Assembly: GCF_002335445.1 (NCBI RefSeq)
Contig: NZ_BDME01000001.1
Span: forward strand, 682,001 to 746,000
Source of the DNA: Lebetimonas natsushimae
Lineage (GTDB): Bacteria > Campylobacterota > Campylobacteria > Campylobacterales > Nautiliaceae
Reading direction: 5' to 3'
Length of the DNA: 64,000 nucleotides
Shown here: positions 17,240 through 26,348 of the stretch, one piece after another
Layout: the number at the start of each line of letters is the position of its first letter
How positions within the stretch are numbered: position 1 is the first letter of the stretch
Notes under the pieces: model-generated
What the model was told of the DNA's origin: nothing
Databases searched by the model: none
The model's input: only the letters and a program-made list of their open reading frames with translations
Translations under genes and position numbers: made by a program

Positions 17240-18100
17240 ATGTATTTTGATATTTTAGATGATATGTTTAAAGATTTTGAGGAATACAAAGATATTCAAA
17301 AAGGAAAAGGTGTTAGGGGAAAATTAATAACTATTATAAATCCTGATGCCCAGAAACTTGCAGCTGTAGTTGAGGCTATACATTTAGCAAGCCTTTTGCA
17401 TGATGATGTAATTGACGAAGCAGATATGAGACGCGGGGTAAAATCCATAAATGCAAAATACGGGGAATTTACCGCTGTTATGCTAGGTGATATTATTTAT
17501 TCAAGAGCTTTTTATGAACTGACGGATTTTGGGGAGAAGATAGCAAAAACTGTTTCAAATGCCGTTTATCTTCTCTCTCAGGGAGAGCTTGAAGATGTAA
17601 AACTATCAAGTAATATAAATCTTGATAAAAACAAATATATGCAGATGATTTATAAAAAAACCGCTTCTTTAATAGAAGCGGCGTGCAGAGCAGCCGCACT
17701 CTCAAAAGGATATGATGAAAATGATTTTGGACTTTATGGCAAAAATATAGGCTTGGCTTTTCAGATAGTTGATGATGTTTTGGATATTACCCAGGATGAA
17801 AAAACACTCGGTAAACCCAATATGCATGATTTTAAAGAAGGCAAAACAACCCTTCCTTATATTTATCTGTTTGAAAAACTGGATAATAAAGACAGAGAAA
17901 AATTAAAATCACTTTTTAAAAAAGATTTGAGTGTAGATGAAAAAAACTGGATAAAAGAAAAAATGCAAGAAGAGATGGTTATAGAAAAATGTTTATTGGA
18001 AGCTAAAAATTTGGTTGACGGGGCTAAAAAAGCCATCGAAAAATATAATATAAAAGATTTGGAATTAATAGCGGATAAAATTGTAAACAGGTCTAAATAA
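17240..18100 (+). CDS. ispB: Polyprenyl diphosphate synthase
   Basis: This 286-residue trans-prenyltransferase has both aspartate-rich motifs: LLHDDVIDEADMRRG (first, near residue 55-60) and FQIVDDVLDIT (second, near 175-182). GKTTLPYIYLFEKL follows. It condenses isopentenyl diphosphate with an allylic diphosphate to make the isoprenoid chain, probably for menaquinone and/or undecaprenyl precursors. Chain length cannot be fixed by eye, so ispB is a best guess over ispA. dxs at 53 kb supplies the same pathway. Its 3' end overlaps the convergent parA-like gene by 8 bases. Confidence 0.85.
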   Translation: MYFDILDDMFKDFEEYKDIQKGKGVRGKLITIINPDAQKLAAVVEAIHLASLLHDDVIDEADMRRGVKSINAKYGEFTAVMLGDIIYSRAFYELTDFGEKIAKTVSNAVYLLSQGELEDVKLSSNINLDKNKYMQMIYKKTASLIEAACRAAALSKGYDENDFGLYGKNIGLAFQIVDDVLDITQDEKTLGKPNMHDFKEGKTTLPYIYLFEKLDNKDREKLKSLFKKDLSVDEKNWIKEKMQEEMVIEKCLLEAKNLVDGAKKAIEKYNIKDLELIADKIVNRSK

Positions 18101-18755
18101 TTTCTTTTAGTAATTTTTCATAAGCCCTGCTTACAGGACTTTTGGGATATTTTTCCACTACACTCATTCTCTCAAACGGCATTGCTTCTATTTTTTCATC
18201 TTTTGGAATGTAAGTTTTTAGGTATTGTGATTTTGGTAGTTTTAAAACGCATTTGATTATTTCTTTATGTGTAGGTTTATTTTCATATCCGTTTACAAAT
18301 AATTTTATATTTTTATTTAAATTTTCTTTTAAAAGTTGATTATAAGTTCTAAGCGATAATATATTTGGTAACACTGGTACTATTACAATATCGGAATATT
18401 TTACAATATCTTTTGTAAGGGGGCTTAATACCGCCGGTGCGTCAATTATTATTATGTCATATAAACTTTTTAAATCCTGTAAAATTGTTTTAATTGAATT
18501 TTTATATCTCTCAAGTGAAGTATCAGCCGGAATTATGTCAATATTTGGATATTTTGTATTTTTGATTATTTTTTCAATAGATTTTTTAAAAATTTTTCTT
18601 TTTTTAGGATTCTTATTGAAAAAATAACTGCTAGCACCCTGAATATCCAAATCCCAAAGTAAGACTTTATTATTCTTTGCGGCAGTAAATGTGAGATTGA
18701 TAGATGTGGTTGTTTTTCCTACGCCCCCTTTTATATTGTAAATGGCAATTATCAA
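18093..18755 (-). CDS. ParA/MinD-family ATPase, orphan
   Basis: This 220-residue protein has the deviant Walker A motif KGGVGKTTTSINL at residues 9-21. DLDIQGASSYFF is the Walker A' region and IIIDAPAVLSPL the Walker B. It is shorter than chromosomal ParA/Soj and has no parB, minE or parS-like neighbour. Such orphan ParA-like ATPases can position other cell components; its cargo is unknown. The start is TTG at 18755, preceded by AAAAAGGAG. It faces ispB tail to tail. Confidence 0.85.
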   Translation of the reverse strand: MIIAIYNIKGGVGKTTTSINLTFTAAKNNKVLLWDLDIQGASSYFFNKNPKKRKIFKKSIEKIIKNTKYPNIDIIPADTSLERYKNSIKTILQDLKSLYDIIIIDAPAVLSPLTKDIVKYSDIVIVPVLPNILSLRTYNQLLKENLNKNIKLFVNGYENKPTHKEIIKCVLKLPKSQYLKTYIPKDEKIEAMPFERMSVVEKYPKSPVSRAYEKLLKEII

Positions 18756-18787
18756 AAAATCTCCTTTTTAACTTCAGCTTTACTTGG

Positions 18788-18793
18788 TATAAT
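18788..18793 (+). promoter_or_regulatory. -10 box for ppk2
   Basis: TATAAT in the context GGTATAATATC lies 25 bases before the ppk2 ATG at 18818, in the divergent gap with the parA-like gene; GGGGG at 18806-18811 may act as a weak ribosome binding site. Confidence 0.5.
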
Positions 18794-18817
18794 ATCAAAA
18801 ATTGCTGGGGGTTGTAA

Positions 18818-19723
18818 ATGCAAGAAATCAATATAAATGAAATAAGAAATCCTGAGTATGTGTTAGTTGGTAATAAAAAGATGAGATTGGATGATCTTAT
18901 TAATGATTATGTTGAATTAAAAAGATCTAATAAAAAGGCGTTAAAAAAATATCTTCAAGAACAGGAACTTAAACCTTATCAGGCTGAACTCATTAAACTG
19001 CAGACATATTTAGAGAAAAAAAATTTAAGAATGATAGTTTTATTTGAAGGCCGTGATGCTGCGGGAAAAGGCGGGACAATCAGAAGAATTGTCAGATATA
19101 TGAATGAAAAGCATTACAGGGTTGTGGCACTCGGGAAACCCAGTGATGTGCAAAAGACACAGTGGTATTTTCAAAGATATGTAGAACAGTTTCCAAGAGG
19201 TGGGGAAATGGTTTTGTTTGATAGGAGCTGGTATAACAGGGCTATGGTAGAGCCTGTTTTTGGATTTTGTACAAAAGAGGAGTATGAAATTTTTATGCAG
19301 GAATGTCCTATGTTTGAAAAATCTCTTGTAATGGAGGGGACTATTTTAGTAAAAATATATCTTTCAATCTCAAAAGAAGAGCAGGCCAAAAGGTTCGAAA
19401 AAAGAAGAAGAGACCCTCTTAGACAATGGAAACTTAGCGAAATTGATTTGCAGGCTCAGGATAAATGGGATGAATTTACTGAAATGAAATATAAAATGTT
19501 AAAAGCTACCCATACCCATTATGCACCGTGGACTGTTATCAGAAGTGATAATAAACATCTTGCAAGACTTAACGCTATGAAAGTGATTTTAAATGCTGTT
19601 GATTATGATGATAGAAATAAAGAACTTAATTATGTTCCTGATGAAGGAATAGTGGTAAGCGGGGCTAGGGAAATTGAAATAATGGAAGCGGACAGAATTA
19701 GAAGTGGAAAATTCGTTAGTTAA
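18818..19723 (+). CDS. ppk2: Polyphosphate kinase 2
   Basis: This 301-residue protein has the PPK2 core: Walker A FEGRDAAGKGGTIRRI, LGKPSDVQKTQWYFQRY, PRGGEMVLFDRSWYNRAMVEPVFGF (Walker B and lid region), and EKRRRDPLRQWKLS. PPK2 enzymes move phosphate between polyphosphate and nucleotides, commonly making GTP or ATP from GDP/ADP. The length suits a single-domain class I enzyme. It stands alone with its own -10 box. The intergenic space after it carries a copy of the dispersed GGATAATGGAAAA repeat. Confidence 0.93.
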   Translation: MQEININEIRNPEYVLVGNKKMRLDDLINDYVELKRSNKKALKKYLQEQELKPYQAELIKLQTYLEKKNLRMIVLFEGRDAAGKGGTIRRIVRYMNEKHYRVVALGKPSDVQKTQWYFQRYVEQFPRGGEMVLFDRSWYNRAMVEPVFGFCTKEEYEIFMQECPMFEKSLVMEGTILVKIYLSISKEEQAKRFEKRRRDPLRQWKLSEIDLQAQDKWDEFTEMKYKMLKATHTHYAPWTVIRSDNKHLARLNAMKVILNAVDYDDRNKELNYVPDEGIVVSGAREIEIMEADRIRSGKFVS

Positions 19724-19752
19724 TGGATAATTGATAATGGAAAATGGATAAT
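19721..19752 (+). repeat. Dispersed AT-rich direct repeat (GGATAATGG type), copy 1
   Basis: The short gap between ppk2 and trpD consists of repeating units such as ATGGATAATTGATAATGG and AAAATGGATAATG. The same unit occurs near 25060-25105 and 48475-48495 and in frame inside prmC at 33459-33487. It has no coding role here. Confidence 0.6.
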
Positions 19753-19764
19753 GAAGGAGTGAAA

Positions 19765-20754
19765 ATGGATTATAACGTGGCAAAAGAGAAATTTGAGAGA
19801 CTTTTTAAAAATGAAATGAGCGAGGATGAGGCTAAAAATTTCTTGGTTGAACTGTACAAAAAAGGTGAAGAAGCCAGTGAAATAGCAGCTGCAGCCGATG
19901 TGATGCGGGCTCATTCCATTAAACTTCCTGTAAGTGAAGATTTGAGGGAAAAATTAATTGACATAGTAGGAACCGGAGGGGATAAATCAAACAGTTTCAA
20001 TATCTCTTCAACCACAGCTCTTTTAATATCATCTATTGGCAGTTTCGTGGCGAAACACGGAAACAGAAGCATTACAAGTAAATCCGGAAGTGCGGATATG
20101 TTGGAAGCGCTTGGTATAAATCTTAATTTAAGCCCCCAAAATCAGGTAAAAATGTTAGAAGAGGTTGGTTTTACCTTTATTTTTGCAATCAATCACCACC
20201 CTGCAATGAAACATATCATGCCTATCAGAAAAAGTCTGCCTCACAGGACAATTTTTAATATTTTGGGTCCTCTTACAAATCCTGCCGGGGCAAAAAAATA
20301 TCTTTTGGGGGTGTTTTCTCCCGATTTTGTAGAAAAAATAGCTGCGGCTCTTACTTTAATGGATATAAATTCAGCAATGGTGGTAAGTTCTCTTGACGGG
20401 ATGGATGAAATATCAATTGCTGCACCGACTAAAGCCGTTTATTATAACGGGGTAAGGCTTGAAGATTTAACTATCAGGCCTGAGAGCTTTGGGATTAGGG
20501 GAAATAAAGAGGATTTAATCGGGGGAGATGCAAAGCAAAACGCTAAAATCACAAGAGGAATTTTAGAGGGAGTTATTAAAGGGCCTAAAAGAGATGCGGT
20601 TTTATTAAATGCAGCTGCTGCACTTTTTGTTGATGGAAAAGTTAATTCAGTTGAAGAAGGTATAAAAGTTGCCGCTGAAGCGATAGACAGTGGCAAAGCT
20701 ATAAAACATCTTGAAAAAATTATAAAGCTCAGTAATAAACTTAGTGAAAAGTGA
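19765..20754 (+). CDS. trpD: Anthranilate phosphoribosyltransferase
   Basis: The 329-residue product transfers phosphoribose to anthranilate, the second step of the tryptophan branch. It shows VGTGGDKSNSFNIST-type binding (GTGGDKSNSFN), KHGNRSITSKSGSADMLEALG, and RTIFNILGPLTNPA, all diagnostic of TrpD. The ATG at 19765, with AAGGAG six bases upstream, is preferred to an in-frame ATG at 19744 that lies within the upstream repeat. No other trp gene is in the window. The end is a low-complexity GTGAAAA repeat that continues into tsaE. Confidence 0.95.
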   Translation: MDYNVAKEKFERLFKNEMSEDEAKNFLVELYKKGEEASEIAAAADVMRAHSIKLPVSEDLREKLIDIVGTGGDKSNSFNISSTTALLISSIGSFVAKHGNRSITSKSGSADMLEALGINLNLSPQNQVKMLEEVGFTFIFAINHHPAMKHIMPIRKSLPHRTIFNILGPLTNPAGAKKYLLGVFSPDFVEKIAAALTLMDINSAMVVSSLDGMDEISIAAPTKAVYYNGVRLEDLTIRPESFGIRGNKEDLIGGDAKQNAKITRGILEGVIKGPKRDAVLLNAAAALFVDGKVNSVEEGIKVAAEAIDSGKAIKHLEKIIKLSNKLSEK

Positions 20755-20757
20755 AAA

Positions 20758-21171
20758 ATGAAAAGTGAAAAATTTGAGGTAAAAAGTATTGAAGATTTAA
20801 AAAAAATTATAGATTGTATAAAAAATTCCGGCAAAAATATTATTATTTTAAGCGGGACACTTGGAAGTGGTAAAACAACGCTGGTTAAGGAATTTGTAAA
20901 AAGTTTGGGAATTAAACAAGATGCTACATCCCCAACCTTTGCCATTCAAAATATTTATGATAATAAAGTATTTCACTATGATTTGTATAATAAGGGAATT
21001 AGTGAATTTTTGGCTTTGGGACTTTTGGAAGAGTTTGAAAAAGAAGGATATCATTTTATAGAATGGGGAGAAGATTTAATTCCCGTTTTGGAAAATTACG
21101 GATTTGATTATCTTATAATAAAAATAAAAATAGACGGAAATAAAAGGTTTTATGAATGTCAAAACTTATAG
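20758..21171 (+). CDS. tsaE: tRNA threonylcarbamoyladenosine biosynthesis ATPase
   Basis: This 137-residue P-loop protein has Walker A SGTLGSGKTTLVK (near residue 36-48), SPTFAIQNIY, the HYDLY motif and the FIEWGE segment that marks TsaE. It works with TsaB and TsaD to make t6A37 in ANN-decoding tRNAs. It starts three bases after trpD and overlaps lptB by 16 bases. The tsaE-lptB-rpoN order is conserved across Campylobacterota. Its first codons lie in a GTGAAAA-type repeat, so a slightly later initiation point cannot be excluded. Confidence 0.93.
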   Translation: MKSEKFEVKSIEDLKKIIDCIKNSGKNIIILSGTLGSGKTTLVKEFVKSLGIKQDATSPTFAIQNIYDNKVFHYDLYNKGISEFLALGLLEEFEKEGYHFIEWGEDLIPVLENYGFDYLIIKIKIDGNKRFYECQNL

Positions 21172-21875
21172 CAAAGGATTTAAAAAAATCATTTAAAAAA
21201 ACTTTGATAATAAAAGGTGTAAGTCTTGAAGCAAAAAGAGGGGAAATTGTAGGACTGCTCGGTCCAAACGGGGCTGGGAAAACTACTACTTTTTATTTAA
21301 TTTGCGGACTTTTAAAGCCTGATAGTGGTAAAGTTATTTTTGAAAATAATGATATTACAAAACTCCCGCTTTACAAAAAAGCAAGACTGGGAATTGGTTA
21401 TCTGCCGCAGGAAAGTTCTATTTTTAGGGATTTAAGTGTAGAGGATAATTTATATATTGTTGCAGAAGAATATTATAAAAACGATAAAAAAAATAAAATT
21501 GTAGAAGATTTGCTTGAAAAATTTAATATAGAACCAATTAGGAAAAGAAAAGGTATTAATCTAAGCGGGGGAGAAAGACGTAGGGTTGAAATAGCCAGGG
21601 CGCTTGTTGTAAAACCCAAATTTTTGTTTTTAGATGAGCCTTTTGCTGGGGTTGATCCTGTAAATGTAAACGATATTAAGCATTTAATTTCTTTTTTGGC
21701 AAAAGAAAATATAGGTATAATTATTACAGACCATAATGTAAGGGAAACATTATCTATATGTAACAGGGCTTATGTATTAAAAGACGGGGAAATTTTAACA
21801 GAGGGAAGGCCTGAAGATATTATTTCCCATAAAGAAGTTAGAAAAAGTTATTTGGGAGAGGATTTTAGTCTATGA
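21156..21875 (+). CDS. lptB: Lipopolysaccharide export ABC transporter ATP-binding protein
   Basis: This 239-residue ABC ATPase has Walker A GPNGAGKTTTFY, a Q-loop in GYLPQESSIFRDLSVEDNL (the LptB-specific region), signature LSGGERRRVEIARAL and Walker B FLFLDEPFAGVDP, then the H-loop ITDHNVRE. LptB powers removal of LPS from the inner membrane with LptF and LptG. A YjgP/YjgQ-type permease gene, probably a partner, is at 44.4 kb. The gene overlaps rpoN by four bases. Confidence 0.92.
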   Translation: MSKLIAKDLKKSFKKTLIIKGVSLEAKRGEIVGLLGPNGAGKTTTFYLICGLLKPDSGKVIFENNDITKLPLYKKARLGIGYLPQESSIFRDLSVEDNLYIVAEEYYKNDKKNKIVEDLLEKFNIEPIRKRKGINLSGGERRRVEIARALVVKPKFLFLDEPFAGVDPVNVNDIKHLISFLAKENIGIIITDHNVRETLSICNRAYVLKDGEILTEGRPEDIISHKEVRKSYLGEDFSL

Positions 21876-23104
21876 AACTAAAAACAAAAGTTTCAAACAA
21901 ACTTTCAACCAAACTTATTAATTTTTTACCTTTTTTAAAAGCAAGTGTTGATGATTTATTTGAAGAAATATATGAAATATCAAAAACCAATCCTTTTTTG
22001 GAAGTTAAAAATAAAAGATTTGTGACAGTCAGTAATCTAAAAAATGCAAATACAAATGAAATAGAAGCCCTTACTATGTCCAGGGAGACGCTTTATGAAT
22101 CTCTTACAAAACAGATAGAAAACTCTCATTTTTTTCCGACTCAAAAATCAAAGGCAATAGCTTATGAAATAATTCAGGATTTAAATAATGAAGGTTATTT
22201 TGAAGGGGATATAAAAAAAATTGCTGAGAAACTTGGGGTAAGTAAAGAGAAAGTAGAAAGTGTAAGACAAAGATTTGTTTATTTGCAGCCTTCTGGAGTT
22301 GGGGCAAAAGATATGAAAGAAGCTATGCTTTTTCAGCTTGAAACCATTGAAATGGATGAAAAAATATATAAATTATCAAAAGCTATTGTTAAAGATTTAG
22401 AACATATTGACAGATATGTAAGTGAAGATGGATATGAAAAGGCTTTAAAAATTATAAAACAACTTAATATTATCCCTGCAGGAGAATTTTTTAAAGACGA
22501 GGAGATAATTCCTGAAATAATTGTTTTAAATAATGACGGAAATTTGGAAATCAGACTTAATGATGAACATTATCCGGAAGTTAATATAAACAAAGAAAAT
22601 TTAAATGACGAATATGTAAAAGATAAATTTAAAGAGGCCAGGAGTATAGTGGAAGCTCTTGAAATGAGAAAAGAGACTCTTAAAAAAATTGCTTTGATGA
22701 TTGTTGAATTGCAATATGATTTTTTTACCGGAGGGATTATTAAACCTATGAAGATAAAAGATTTGGCAGACGAATTGGGGTATGCTCCTTCAACCATAAG
22801 CAGGGCAATCGCTAATAAATATCTTTTGTGTGACAAAGGAATTATACCTCTTAAAAATTTCTTTTCTTTTGGTTTGGACGAAGAAATATCTGCAAGACAG
22901 ATAAAAGAAGAGATAAAACAACTGATTAAAAATGAAGATAAAAACAAACCGCTCAGTGATGATAAAATTACTGAAATTATAAATAATAAATATAATTTAC
23001 ATCTTGTAAGGCGTACAATTTCAAAATACAGGGACCAGCTTGAAATTCCAAGCAGCCGTGAGAGGAAAAAACTTTATAAAATTTCTCTAGCTTCTAATAA
23101 TTAG
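21872..23104 (+). CDS. rpoN: RNA polymerase sigma-54 factor
   Basis: This 410-residue sigma-54 has the core-binding region in the first 200 residues, the helix-turn-helix IKDLADELGYAPSTISRAIANKYLL near residue 310-335, and the RpoN box VRRTISKYRDQL near the C-terminus. It is shorter than the E. coli protein, mostly in the Gln-rich region I, which here has few Gln residues. In Campylobacterota it typically drives the middle and late flagellar genes, and fliF-fliG-fliH lie in this window. Its 3' end overlaps convergent ybeY by 18 bases. Confidence 0.95.
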   Translation: MKLKTKVSNKLSTKLINFLPFLKASVDDLFEEIYEISKTNPFLEVKNKRFVTVSNLKNANTNEIEALTMSRETLYESLTKQIENSHFFPTQKSKAIAYEIIQDLNNEGYFEGDIKKIAEKLGVSKEKVESVRQRFVYLQPSGVGAKDMKEAMLFQLETIEMDEKIYKLSKAIVKDLEHIDRYVSEDGYEKALKIIKQLNIIPAGEFFKDEEIIPEIIVLNNDGNLEIRLNDEHYPEVNINKENLNDEYVKDKFKEARSIVEALEMRKETLKKIALMIVELQYDFFTGGIIKPMKIKDLADELGYAPSTISRAIANKYLLCDKGIIPLKNFFSFGLDEEISARQIKEEIKQLIKNEDKNKPLSDDKITEIINNKYNLHLVRRTISKYRDQLEIPSSRERKKLYKISLASNN

Positions 23105-23500
23105 ACTTTCTGGCAGATTAAATTTTTTAATAATTTCTGCTTCTTTCTCCCTCATTTCTCCATTGTCGATTTCATGGTCGTATCCGAGGAGATGCAATAA
23201 ACCGTGTATAAATAAAAGTATTATTTCCTCATCAATTGAATGTCCGAAATTCTCAGCTCCCTCTTTTGCCCTGTCTATTGAAATTACAATACTTCCAAGC
23301 GGCATTCCCGGAATATCTTCAAGTGGGAAACTTAAAACATCAGTAGGTCTATCTATTTGTCTGTATTCTTTGTTTAGAATTTGAATTTCGTTATTATCTG
23401 TTAGGATAAGTTCTATATCTTTATCTGTAAGAGATTTATAAATTGGAATCAGTTTATTTAAATCAAAGTTGTAATCGGTTCTATTGTCAAAATCTATCAT
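23087..23500 (-). CDS. ybeY: Endoribonuclease YbeY
   Basis: The 137-residue product carries the zinc-binding HGLLHLLGYDH (HxxxHxxxxxH) motif near the C-terminus and EYRQIDRPTDVLSFP, the other family signature. YbeY acts in 16S rRNA 3' maturation and ribosome quality control. I place the start at MIDFDNR (ATG at 23500), which matches family N-termini and has AAAGGG upstream. An upstream in-frame ATG at 23530 would add ten residues. It is convergent with rpoN and overlaps it. Confidence 0.93.
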   Translation of the reverse strand: MIDFDNRTDYNFDLNKLIPIYKSLTDKDIELILTDNNEIQILNKEYRQIDRPTDVLSFPLEDIPGMPLGSIVISIDRAKEGAENFGHSIDEEIILLFIHGLLHLLGYDHEIDNGEMREKEAEIIKKFNLPESLIIRS

Positions 23501-23541
23501 TAAAGCCCTTTTTTTAGTAAAATTATACAAAAAGGTTAGGT

Positions 23542-24216
23542 GTGAAAGCTATAGTTATTTTAAGCGGCGGAATGGATTCTACTACAACTCTTTTTATTGC
23601 TTTGCATCAGGGTTATGAAGTAATACCTGTTCATTTCAATTATGGACAAAGAACTGAAAAAAGAGAATTAAAATCGTTCAATGATATCTGCGAGTATGCC
23701 GGAATTAAAAACAGATATATAATTGATATACCGTTTTTTAAACAAATCGGTGCAAGCGCTCTGGTTGATGAAAATTTAGAAGTTCCAACTGGTGGGCTAA
23801 AGCCCGGAATTCCAATTACATATGTGCCTTTTAGAAACGGGATTTTTCTATCAATTGCAGCTGCAATTGCTGAAAAAGAGGGGGCAAATGCTATTTTTAT
23901 AGGGGTCGTTGAAGAAGACAGCAGCGGATATCCGGACTGCAGGGAAGATTTTATTAAAAAAATGCAAGATGCAATAAATGAAGGTACAAAGCCTGAAACA
24001 CAAATTGAAATAAAAACGCCTTTGATTCATTTAAAAAAAGAGGATATTGTAAAAGAAGCAATAAAATACAACGTGCCGCTTGAACTTACCTGGAGCTGTT
24101 ATCAAAATGAAGATGAGGCTTGCGGGGTATGTGACAGCTGCAGACTGAGACTCAAGGGATTTGAAAAAGCGGGGGTTAAAGACAAAATACCTTATAAGAA
24201 AATGAAGGAGAAATAA
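23542..24216 (+). CDS. queC: 7-cyano-7-deazaguanine synthase
   Basis: This 224-residue protein has the PP-loop motif ILSGGMDSTTTL near residue 5-16 and the C-terminal zinc site CGVCDSCRLRLKGF. These define QueC, which makes preQ0 for queuosine in tRNA. Start: GTG at 23542, with AAAGGTTAG upstream. The TAA stop overlaps the argB ATG by one base, so the two are cotranscribed despite unrelated pathways. Confidence 0.95.
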   Translation: MKAIVILSGGMDSTTTLFIALHQGYEVIPVHFNYGQRTEKRELKSFNDICEYAGIKNRYIIDIPFFKQIGASALVDENLEVPTGGLKPGIPITYVPFRNGIFLSIAAAIAEKEGANAIFIGVVEEDSSGYPDCREDFIKKMQDAINEGTKPETQIEIKTPLIHLKKEDIVKEAIKYNVPLELTWSCYQNEDEACGVCDSCRLRLKGFEKAGVKDKIPYKKMKEK

Positions 24217-25055
24217 TGCAAAAAAAAATAAAAATAGTTGAAACACTTTTAGATGCACTGCCTTTTATAAGAGAATTTTACGGTAAAACAATTGTAATTA
24301 AATACGGTGGGGCGGCTCAGATTGATGAAAGATTGAAAGAAAGTTTTGCAATTGACATTACAATGCTTTATATGGTGGGAATTAAACCTGTTATAGTTCA
24401 TGGAGGAGGAAAAAGAATTACTGAAATTTTAAATGCTCTTAATGTAAAAACAGAATTTAGAGACGGAGTAAGGGTAACTACTAAAGAATCTATCAAAATT
24501 GCAGAAATGGTTCTAAGTGGGGAGATTAATAAAGAAATTGTAAATATGCTAAATCAGCATGGGGCAAAAGCTATTGGGATAAACGGGAAAGATATGTCTT
24601 TTATGAAAGCCAAATCTTTAATAGGATATACCGGGGAAATTACTTCGGTAAACGGAGTGTTTTTAAATAAACTGCTTTTGGAAAATTTAATCCCTGTAAT
24701 TGCACCGATTGCAGCAGGTGAATCTCCAACTCATCCGGGATATAATATAAACGCAGACACAGCGGCCAGTGAAATAGCCAGTAGCATAGGGGCTAAAAGG
24801 GTTATATTTTTAACAGATACCCCGGGAGTTTTGGATAAAAATAAAAAATTATTGTCATCCCTTACAAAAAAAGAGATTGACAATTTAAAAGCTGATGGTA
24901 CAATTGCCGGCGGTATGATTCCAAAAGTTGATGCAGCGCTTAGAGCAGTTGAAAAAGGTGTGGAAAAAGCACATATTATTGACGGACGAGTGGAGCATTC
25001 AATTTTGCTGGAACTCCTTACAAGTGAGGGGATTGGAACTGAAATTAAAAATTAA
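24216..25055 (+). CDS. argB: N-acetylglutamate kinase
   Basis: This 279-residue amino-acid kinase has IVIKYGGAAQ (phosphate-binding Lys), VIVHGGGKRI, NINADTAASEIA and GGMIPKVDAAL, the hallmark stretches of ArgB. It phosphorylates N-acetylglutamate in arginine synthesis. The N-terminal helix (IVETLLDALPFIREF) is typical of the arginine-inhibited hexameric type. It starts within the queC stop codon. The following gap holds repeat copy 2. Confidence 0.95.
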   Translation: MQKKIKIVETLLDALPFIREFYGKTIVIKYGGAAQIDERLKESFAIDITMLYMVGIKPVIVHGGGKRITEILNALNVKTEFRDGVRVTTKESIKIAEMVLSGEINKEIVNMLNQHGAKAIGINGKDMSFMKAKSLIGYTGEITSVNGVFLNKLLLENLIPVIAPIAAGESPTHPGYNINADTAASEIASSIGAKRVIFLTDTPGVLDKNKKLLSSLTKKEIDNLKADGTIAGGMIPKVDAALRAVEKGVEKAHIIDGRVEHSILLELLTSEGIGTEIKN

Positions 25056-25112
25056 AAATGTAAAGTGAAAATGAAAAATGGATAATGGAGAATTGAAAAT
25101 TGGTAAAGAATT
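25053..25112 (+). repeat. Dispersed AT-rich repeat, copy 2
   Basis: After the argB stop the gap is built of GTGAAAATGAAAAATGG, GGATAATGGAGAATTG and AAAATTGGTAAAG units, related to the repeats at 19721 and 48475. It lies between argB and the protease gene and has no other recognisable feature. Confidence 0.55.
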
Positions 25113-25130
25113 AAAAAATAAGGAGTGAAG

Positions 25131-26348
25131 TTGGTTAATGTTTTAATAGGTCTTTACGGGCTTTATATTTTTATAAAAATTGTTTTGGAAATCAGGGAAG
25201 TTTTTTATATTAAAAAAGTTTTTCCCGAAATTGTTTCATTTATGGATGTTGAGGATTATAAAAATGCCGCTTTTTATGCAATATACAAACACACTTTAAA
25301 TATTTTTAATGCATTAATCAGTATGTTTTTGGTTGTATTATGGATGAGTGGAGGTCTTTTTATTATTAATTTTCTGTTGTATAAGGGAACAATGCTCAGC
25401 GAACTGGAAATATTATTGATGTTTTTTGCAATTAATTATGTTTTGACTCTTCCAATTAATATCTGGGAAAAACAGATAGATAAAAAATTTGGATTTAATG
25501 TAGCGCCCTGGAAACTGTTTTTTGTAGACGAAATTAAAAAAATTATATTATTTTTGGTTTTAGGAGGAGCATTTTTTGCAGGACTTATCTATTTTATAGA
25601 ACATTTCAAAAACTGGTGGATTATAGGGTTTATTTTTACTTTTACAATGGTAATTTTAATAAATATTCTATATCCGATATTCGCAAGTATGTTTAATAAA
25701 TTTGAGCCTCTCAAAGATGAAGAGCTTAAAAATGATATCGAAAAGTTGATGGGAAAAGTTGGGTTTAAATCAAATGGTATTTTTGTAATGGATGCAAGTA
25801 AAAGAGATACAAGGCTCAATGCTTATTTTGCGGGACTTGGGAAAAGTAAAAGGGTTGTATTATTTGATACATTACTTAAAAAACTTAATAAGAATGAAAT
25901 TTTGGCAGTACTCGGGCATGAACTCGGACATTTTAAACATAAAGATATTTTAAAAAATATCGCTGTTGTAGGTGTTATGCTTTTTATTGTTTTTGCAATT
26001 TTTGGAAATTTGCCAGATAGCCTTTTTAAAGAACTTCATATCCCAAAAACCGGAGTGAATATCATTATATTGGCACTGCTTTTTATGGATATGATTATGT
26101 TTATATTTCAACCATTTGTGAATTTAATAAGCCGTCACAATGAATTTGAGGCAGATGAAATGGGAAGTGAGCTTGTAAGTAGCAAAGCTTTAGCAAGCGC
26201 TCTTAAAAAACTTGTAAATGAAAATAAACATTTTCCACATGTAAGCAGACTTTATTCGTTTATTTATTATTCACATCCACCAATTCTAGAGAGACTTGAA
26301 AAATTAGAAAAGGTTAAAAATGAAAGTACTGATAACAGGAATAAGTAG
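25131..26348 (+). CDS. M48 family metalloprotease (Ste24/CAAX endopeptidase-like)
   Basis: This 405-residue integral membrane protease has several hydrophobic helices in the first 220 residues. The zinc site is LGHELGHFKHKD (HExxH), with a later downstream zinc ligand region HNEFEADEMG. It follows the Ste24 layout (WEKQIDKKFGFN, DASKRDTRLNAYFAGLG). In bacteria such enzymes act in membrane protein turnover or stress response. I prefer TTG at 25131, five bases after AAGGAG; the in-frame GTG at 25125 would use the last base of that ribosome binding site. Its 3' end overlaps the SDR gene by 29 bases. Confidence 0.9.
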   Translation: MVNVLIGLYGLYIFIKIVLEIREVFYIKKVFPEIVSFMDVEDYKNAAFYAIYKHTLNIFNALISMFLVVLWMSGGLFIINFLLYKGTMLSELEILLMFFAINYVLTLPINIWEKQIDKKFGFNVAPWKLFFVDEIKKIILFLVLGGAFFAGLIYFIEHFKNWWIIGFIFTFTMVILINILYPIFASMFNKFEPLKDEELKNDIEKLMGKVGFKSNGIFVMDASKRDTRLNAYFAGLGKSKRVVLFDTLLKKLNKNEILAVLGHELGHFKHKDILKNIAVVGVMLFIVFAIFGNLPDSLFKELHIPKTGVNIIILALLFMDMIMFIFQPFVNLISRHNEFEADEMGSELVSSKALASALKKLVNENKHFPHVSRLYSFIYYSHPPILERLEKLEKVKNESTDNRNK

